Shown here one piece after another: positions 7,168-8,655 of a stretch of 8,655 nt of DNA. The notes below the pieces were generated by a model that saw only the letters and a list, made by a program, of their open reading frames with translations, searched no databases and was not told the origin of the DNA. The translations under genes were made by a program, and so were the position numbers. Positions within the stretch are counted from its first letter, which is position 1, and each line of letters starts with the position of its first letter. Source of the stretch: Candidatus Pacearchaeota archaeon (lineage in GTDB: Archaea > Nanoarchaeota > Nanoarchaeia > Pacearchaeales > GW2011-AR1); NCBI GenBank assembly GCA_002690445.1, contig NZER01000434.1, positions 1 to 8,655 of the forward strand, read 5' to 3'.

Positions 7168-7252
7168 TCCCAAAATGGGAATATTCCCAAATTGGGAATT
7201 ATTCTCAGATTGAGACACGTCCCAAATTGGGATCGCTTGTCTCAAAGTGGGA
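7168..7252. promoter_or_regulatory. Array of five 13-bp operator-like pseudo-palindromes
   Basis: The five sites are TCCCAAAATGGGA (7168-7180), TCCCAAATTGGGA (7185-7197), TCTCAGATTGAGA (7203-7215), TCCCAAATTGGGA (7220-7232) and TCTCAAAGTGGGA (7240-7252). The consensus is TCYCAAATTGGGA, with inverted half-sites around a single central base. Centre-to-centre spacings are 17, 18, 17 and 20 bp. Multiple near-identical dyads at under two helical turns are the pattern of a repressor or initiator bound as adjacent dimers, as at lambda-type operators. A leftward promoter is embedded in the array. No gene in this window obviously encodes the binding protein. Confidence 0.78.
7198..7225 (-). promoter_or_regulatory. 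Candidate leftward promoter inside the operator array
   Basis: Reading leftward, TTGGGA (7225-7220) and AATAAT (7203-7198) are separated by 16 bp, a fair sigma-70 match. The -35 lies within the fourth operator-like site, the third site fills the spacer, and the second site adjoins the -10. Bound protein would therefore block it. It points at the methyltransferase and packaging operon, with a leader of about 170 nt. Confidence 0.45.
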
Positions 7253-7280
7253 TTCACCCGAGCGATCGCGATCCGAGAAG

Positions 7281-7440
7281 ACGTATGGTGACCCATGGCA
7301 ACGTATGGCAATGCAATGTATGGCAATGCATCGTATGGTAGCGTGTTGTAGTGCATGGTAGCGTATTGTAGCGTATTGCGACGTATGGCAATGTATTGTA
7401 GCGTATTCTAGCGTATTTTAGCGTATTGTAGGGCAATTTA
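7281..7440. repeat. Degenerate 10-bp tandem repeat array (about 16 units) made of 5-bp subunits
   Basis: From 7281 the sequence can be cut into consecutive 10-mers that stay in register for about 160 bp: ACGTATGGCA, GCGTATTGTA, GCGTATTTTA and variants. The consensus is RCGTATKGTA. At finer scale nearly every 5-mer has the form NNGYA (CGTA, GGCA, TGTA), so the true unit is five bases with a 10-bp super-period. Ten bases is close to one helical turn, so each unit presents the same face. This suggests protein binding or bending, not coding. Reading frames across it give only repetitive peptides. Confidence 0.85.
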
Positions 7441-7457
7441 GCGAGTTTTGCTGGGTT

Positions 7458-7481
7458 AAATACCCAGATCCCTGGGTATTT
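7458..7481. repeat. Perfect 10-bp inverted repeat
   Basis: AAATACCCAG (7458-7467) and CTGGGTATTT (7472-7481) are exact inverted copies around ATCC. A third half-site, CTGGGT, lies at 7451-7456 and can alternatively pair with ACCCAG. TTAGCG (7438) and CGCTAA (7485) form a further outer inverted pair. There is no T-run, so an operator or origin dyad is more likely than a terminator. Confidence 0.75.
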
Positions 7482-7526
7482 GACCGCTAATACGAGAAAA
7501 GGGGGTTGGAAACGAGTTTTTGCGGG

Positions 7527-7549
7527 GGTGAGTATAAACTACACTCACC
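7527..7549. repeat. Near-perfect 10-bp inverted repeat
   Basis: GGTGAGTATA (7527-7536) and TACACTCACC (7540-7549) are inverted copies with one mismatch, separated by AAC. The 23-bp dyad is typical of a dimeric regulator's binding site. It differs in sequence from the 7168-7252 sites and from the 7458 dyad, so a second or third DNA-binding protein may act here. Confidence 0.65.
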
Positions 7550-7605
7550 AGATATATCAGTTCTCCCACTTCCAAGCCCTCTAGCGACGTCTCGCCAGTT
7601 TAGCC

Positions 7606-7735
7606 TAACACTCAATGCCGGTCTGGATTGAAACACTTCAGATGATGACTTACCCCCATTTAAATCCTAGCATGCTAGTTGAGCGGTTTTTCCCGACAAG
7701 TTGCATGCTTAATAGTTGTAGGGGTTTGAGTGTTA
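7606..7735. repeat. Long-range inverted 10-mers
   Basis: TAACACTCAA (7606-7615) and TTGAGTGTTA (7726-7735) are exact inverted copies separated by 110 bp. The core GAGTGT also resembles the arms of the dyad at 7527-7549 (GGTGAGTRTA), so these may be single sites for the same protein. Confidence 0.5.
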
Positions 7736-7748
7736 ATACAGGGGTCAC

Positions 7749-7840
7749 AGCATGCTAGTTGAGTTGAATCTCTCAAACTTTTATAAATAACATACCTAAA
7801 TTTATATAACTTTGACTCTTAAAACTATGCAACTAGCATG
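7749..7840. other. Candidate replication origin: A+T-rich core flanked by inverted 11-mers
   Basis: The inverted copies of CATGCTAGTTG at 7751-7761 and 7830-7840 bracket a core in which 47 of the 60 bases from 7771 to 7830 are A or T, by my count. Binding sites around an easily melted segment, in a repeat-dense intergenic region between divergent blocks, are typical of phage or plasmid origins. Divergently facing promoter-like elements start within the flanking copies. No replication gene is visible in the window, so this is a candidate only; a control-region alternative is equally possible. Confidence 0.35.
7759..7787 (+). promoter_or_regulatory. Candidate rightward promoter in the A+T-rich core
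   Basis: TTGAGT (7759-7764), 17 bp, then TATAAA (7782-7787). The -35 overlaps the second CATGCTAGTTGAG copy, so a protein bound there would affect it. It would start about 340 nt before the first rightward gene, leaving a long leader or a non-coding or primer transcript. Confidence 0.4.
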
Positions 7841-7851
7841 GAGTAGTCCCT

Positions 7852-7980
7852 AAACAGACATGTAAACCAATGTAAGTATTGCTTTGATCGCTTGACGCGA
7901 ACTAGCTACCTAACTACCTACTAAACTACCCACTTGCCCCCACATTTCATGCCACTAAACATGTAATCAAATGTCTGTTT
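7852..7980. repeat. Paired direct and inverted repeats before the rightward genes
   Basis: AAACAGACAT (7852-7861) and ATGTCTGTTT (7971-7980) are exact inverted copies. Overlapping them, ACATGTAAACCAATGT (7858-7873) and ACATGTAATCAAATGT (7959-7974) are direct repeats matching at 14 of 16 bases, 101 bp apart. Between them CTACC recurs at 7906, 7914 and 7926. The spacing of about ten turns would suit looping by a bound protein. Confidence 0.6.
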
Positions 7981-8001
7981 TGGGGCCACTTTTAGAAATA
8001 T

Positions 8002-8030
8002 TTGAAATAGCGCTTGTATTTGTCTCTAAT
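8002..8030 (+). promoter_or_regulatory. Candidate rightward sigma-70-type promoter
   Basis: TTGAAA (8002-8007), a 17-bp spacer and TCTAAT (8025-8030): five of six consensus bases in each box. It points at the gene starting at 8130, with a leader of about 90 nt. Confidence 0.55.
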
Positions 8031-8056
8031 ACTGTATCTCAATAATCCGATTTTTA

Positions 8057-8085
8057 TTGACGTATGCGACAAATTAAGGGACAAT
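8057..8085 (+). promoter_or_regulatory. Second candidate rightward promoter
   Basis: TTGACG (8057-8062), a 17-bp spacer and GACAAT (8080-8085). The -35 is strong and the -10 is weak. It would start about 38 nt before the ATG at 8130. It may be a tandem promoter with the one at 8002, or the main one if an activator helps. Confidence 0.42.
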
Positions 8086-8129
8086 TATCACTGAATTGAC
8101 TCTTAACTACAACGAAAAGGATTTACACC

Positions 8130-8390
8130 ATGATCAAAGCACACAAACGCGGCTTGGTTCCCAAAGACCCAAATCAACCGATAATCGATACATTTGAAAG
8201 TGACTTTCAATCCCGAGCTTTCAAGCTCAATCAGGAAATAATTGACGCTTGGACGTTATTCCAAAATACTAATGGGTTTAATAGTCAAAGCGCTTTCGAG
8301 CGATTTAATCAATGTGTGATGAGATATAATATTTCTTCTGCCGTCCGGGCGCAGCAACCGGTCCTTCTAACTACAAGCGACCTTGAATAA
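8130..8390 (+). CDS. Small rightward phage protein of unknown function, 86 residues
   Basis: I do not recognise this protein. ATG 8130 is preceded by AAAAGGA with about 8-9 nt spacing, and the stop is TAA. The product is hydrophilic and soluble, with a basic N-terminus (MIKAHKRG), a likely helical middle (about residues 25-70, with FQSRAFKLNQEIIDAWTLF) and no membrane segment, signal peptide or recognisable motif. It has its own promoters upstream and a hairpin terminator downstream, so it may be expressed as a single-gene unit. Size, strand and position just right of the control region suggest an early phage gene, perhaps acting on the host. That is inference. Confidence 0.8.
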   Translation: MIKAHKRGLVPKDPNQPIIDTFESDFQSRAFKLNQEIIDAWTLFQNTNGFNSQSAFERFNQCVMRYNISSAVRAQQPVLLTTSDLE

Positions 8391-8410
8391 CTTCACTTCC
8401 ATCTAACTAG

Positions 8411-8437
8411 AATGCCCGCAGCTTGCGGGCATTTTAG
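8411..8437 (+). terminator. Hairpin terminator after the 86-residue gene
   Basis: AATGCCCGCA (8411-8420) and TGCGGGCATT (8424-8433) form a perfect 10-bp G/C-rich stem with a 3-nt loop, followed by TTAG. The T-tract is short (four counting the stem end), so termination may be partial. It begins 20 nt after the stop codon. Confidence 0.72.
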
Positions 8438-8448
8438 GTAGTACCTAA
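8434..8448. repeat. Palindrome abutting the terminator
   Basis: TTAGGTAGTACCTAA is two exact 7-bp half-sites around one central base, starting right at the end of the terminator stem. It lies 31 bp before the next ATG, where a bound dimer could control that gene. Confidence 0.6.
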
Positions 8449-8478
8449 TACAAACAACAAACGAGAAGGGATTTAGTT

Positions 8479-8655
8479 ATGTCACAATTAAAAGCAGTGG
8501 AATCAGTCGGAAAGTCCAAGGACTTTCCTTTGCCGAGAGAGATCTTAGAATTGCATCGATTCGCATATCAAAGTGGACGCGGATTCAATCCCAACAAGAA
8601 TGAGGGATTGCAACACGTTCACATAGAGAACGTTCTTTATGAACGTGGAAGTGAA
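8479..8655 (+). CDS. Rightward phage protein of unknown function, 3' end cut by window edge
   Basis: The frame is open from ATG 8479 to the right edge, giving 59 codons without a stop. AGAAGGGA lies about 8 nt upstream as a ribosome binding site. The visible part begins MSQLKAVESVGKSKDFPLP, and continues with ILELHRFAYQSGRGFNPNKNEG and HVHIENVLYERGSE. It is soluble-looking, with no membrane segment. I do not recognise the family, and too little is visible to suggest a function. It follows the 86-residue gene across a terminator, so it is either reached by read-through or served by a promoter not evident in the 88-bp gap. Confidence 0.8.
   Translation, partial: MSQLKAVESVGKSKDFPLPREILELHRFAYQSGRGFNPNKNEGLQHVHIENVLYERGSE

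Larger units (their letters stand above)
7669..7840. repeat. Three copies of CATGCTAGTTG, two direct and one inverted
   Basis: AGCATGCTAGTTGAG occurs exactly at 7669-7683 and 7749-7763, offset by 80 bp (about eight turns). The 11-bp core occurs inverted as CAACTAGCATG at 7830-7840. The first copy is part of the 12-bp palindrome CTAGCATGCTAG (7667-7678), and a looser relative with GCATGC lies near 7703. Confidence 0.8.
7023..8129. other. About 1.1-kb gene-free control region between divergent gene blocks
   Basis: No convincing coding region is present on either strand. The few open frames lie over the 10-bp repeat array and translate to repetitive Tyr/His/Thr peptides, or overlap palindromes. 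The region instead carries operator-like sites, promoters, a short-period repeat array, dyads and paired repeats, listed individually. It divides leftward packaging and head genes from rightward small genes. I saw no tRNA cloverleaf and no CRISPR-like repeat-spacer array. Confidence 0.85.

Noticed and set aside
7262..7269. GCGATCGC, the cyanobacterial HIP1 octamer
   Set aside because: A single copy is not evidence for a cyanobacterial host; HIP1 is informative only when highly repeated.
6991..7361. Open frames on both strands across the operator and palindrome region
   Set aside because: They overlap the start of the methyltransferase, operator sites and repeats, and the peptides look like translations of palindromes.
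7254..7436. A 60-codon minus-strand frame rich in Tyr, Asn, Thr and His
   Set aside because: It lies wholly across the 10-bp repeat array, and its peptide repeats follow directly from that periodicity. No ribosome binding site or independent sign of coding.
7892..7920. TTGACG followed after 17 bp by TACCTA as a rightward promoter
   Set aside because: The -10 match is poor (three of six), and better promoters lie closer to the gene.

Overview
The window looks like part of a tailed double-stranded DNA phage (Caudoviricetes) or a prophage of one. The evidence is a packaging and head-assembly block on the minus strand: candidate small terminase, large terminase, portal protein and the start of a scaffolding-type protein. 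Genes are tightly spaced, with 8 to 24 bp gaps or short overlaps. The host cannot be named from this sequence. The portal plus scaffold pair fits a podovirus-like head module, but no tail or polymerase gene is present to confirm this.

Reading leftward from about 7022, the minus-strand genes are: a phage-type DNA adenine-N6 methyltransferase (6522-7022), a candidate small terminase subunit (5957-6355), a GNAT-like acyltransferase (5458-5967), a 92-residue protein of unknown function (5211-5489), the large terminase (3727-5196), a PAPS-reductase/DndC-like ATP pyrophosphatase (2825-3718), the portal (902-2800) and a scaffold-like protein running off the left edge (1-889). Terminase and portal drive packaging and the scaffold shapes the procapsid. 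The methyltransferase, and possibly the PAPS-reductase-like and GNAT-like proteins, may modify DNA or help evade host defence; that part is inference. Several of these genes appear to start with TTG or GTG.

From 7023 to 8129 lies about 1.1 kb with no convincing gene but much ordered structure. It holds five 13-bp pseudo-palindromic operator-like sites at 17-20 bp spacing, with a leftward promoter embedded in them. Next come a roughly 160-bp array of a degenerate 10-bp repeat built from 5-bp units, two strong dyads, and a 78% A+T core bracketed by copies of CATGCTAGTTG. Long-range inverted 10-mers and two good rightward sigma-70-type promoters complete the region. It separates the leftward late block from rightward genes, as expected of a phage control region, and may also contain a replication origin or a packaging-recognition site.

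On the right, two short rightward genes of unknown function follow (8130-8390, and 8479 to the edge), separated by a hairpin terminator and a second palindrome. They resemble early phage genes in size and position, but their functions cannot be read from the sequence.
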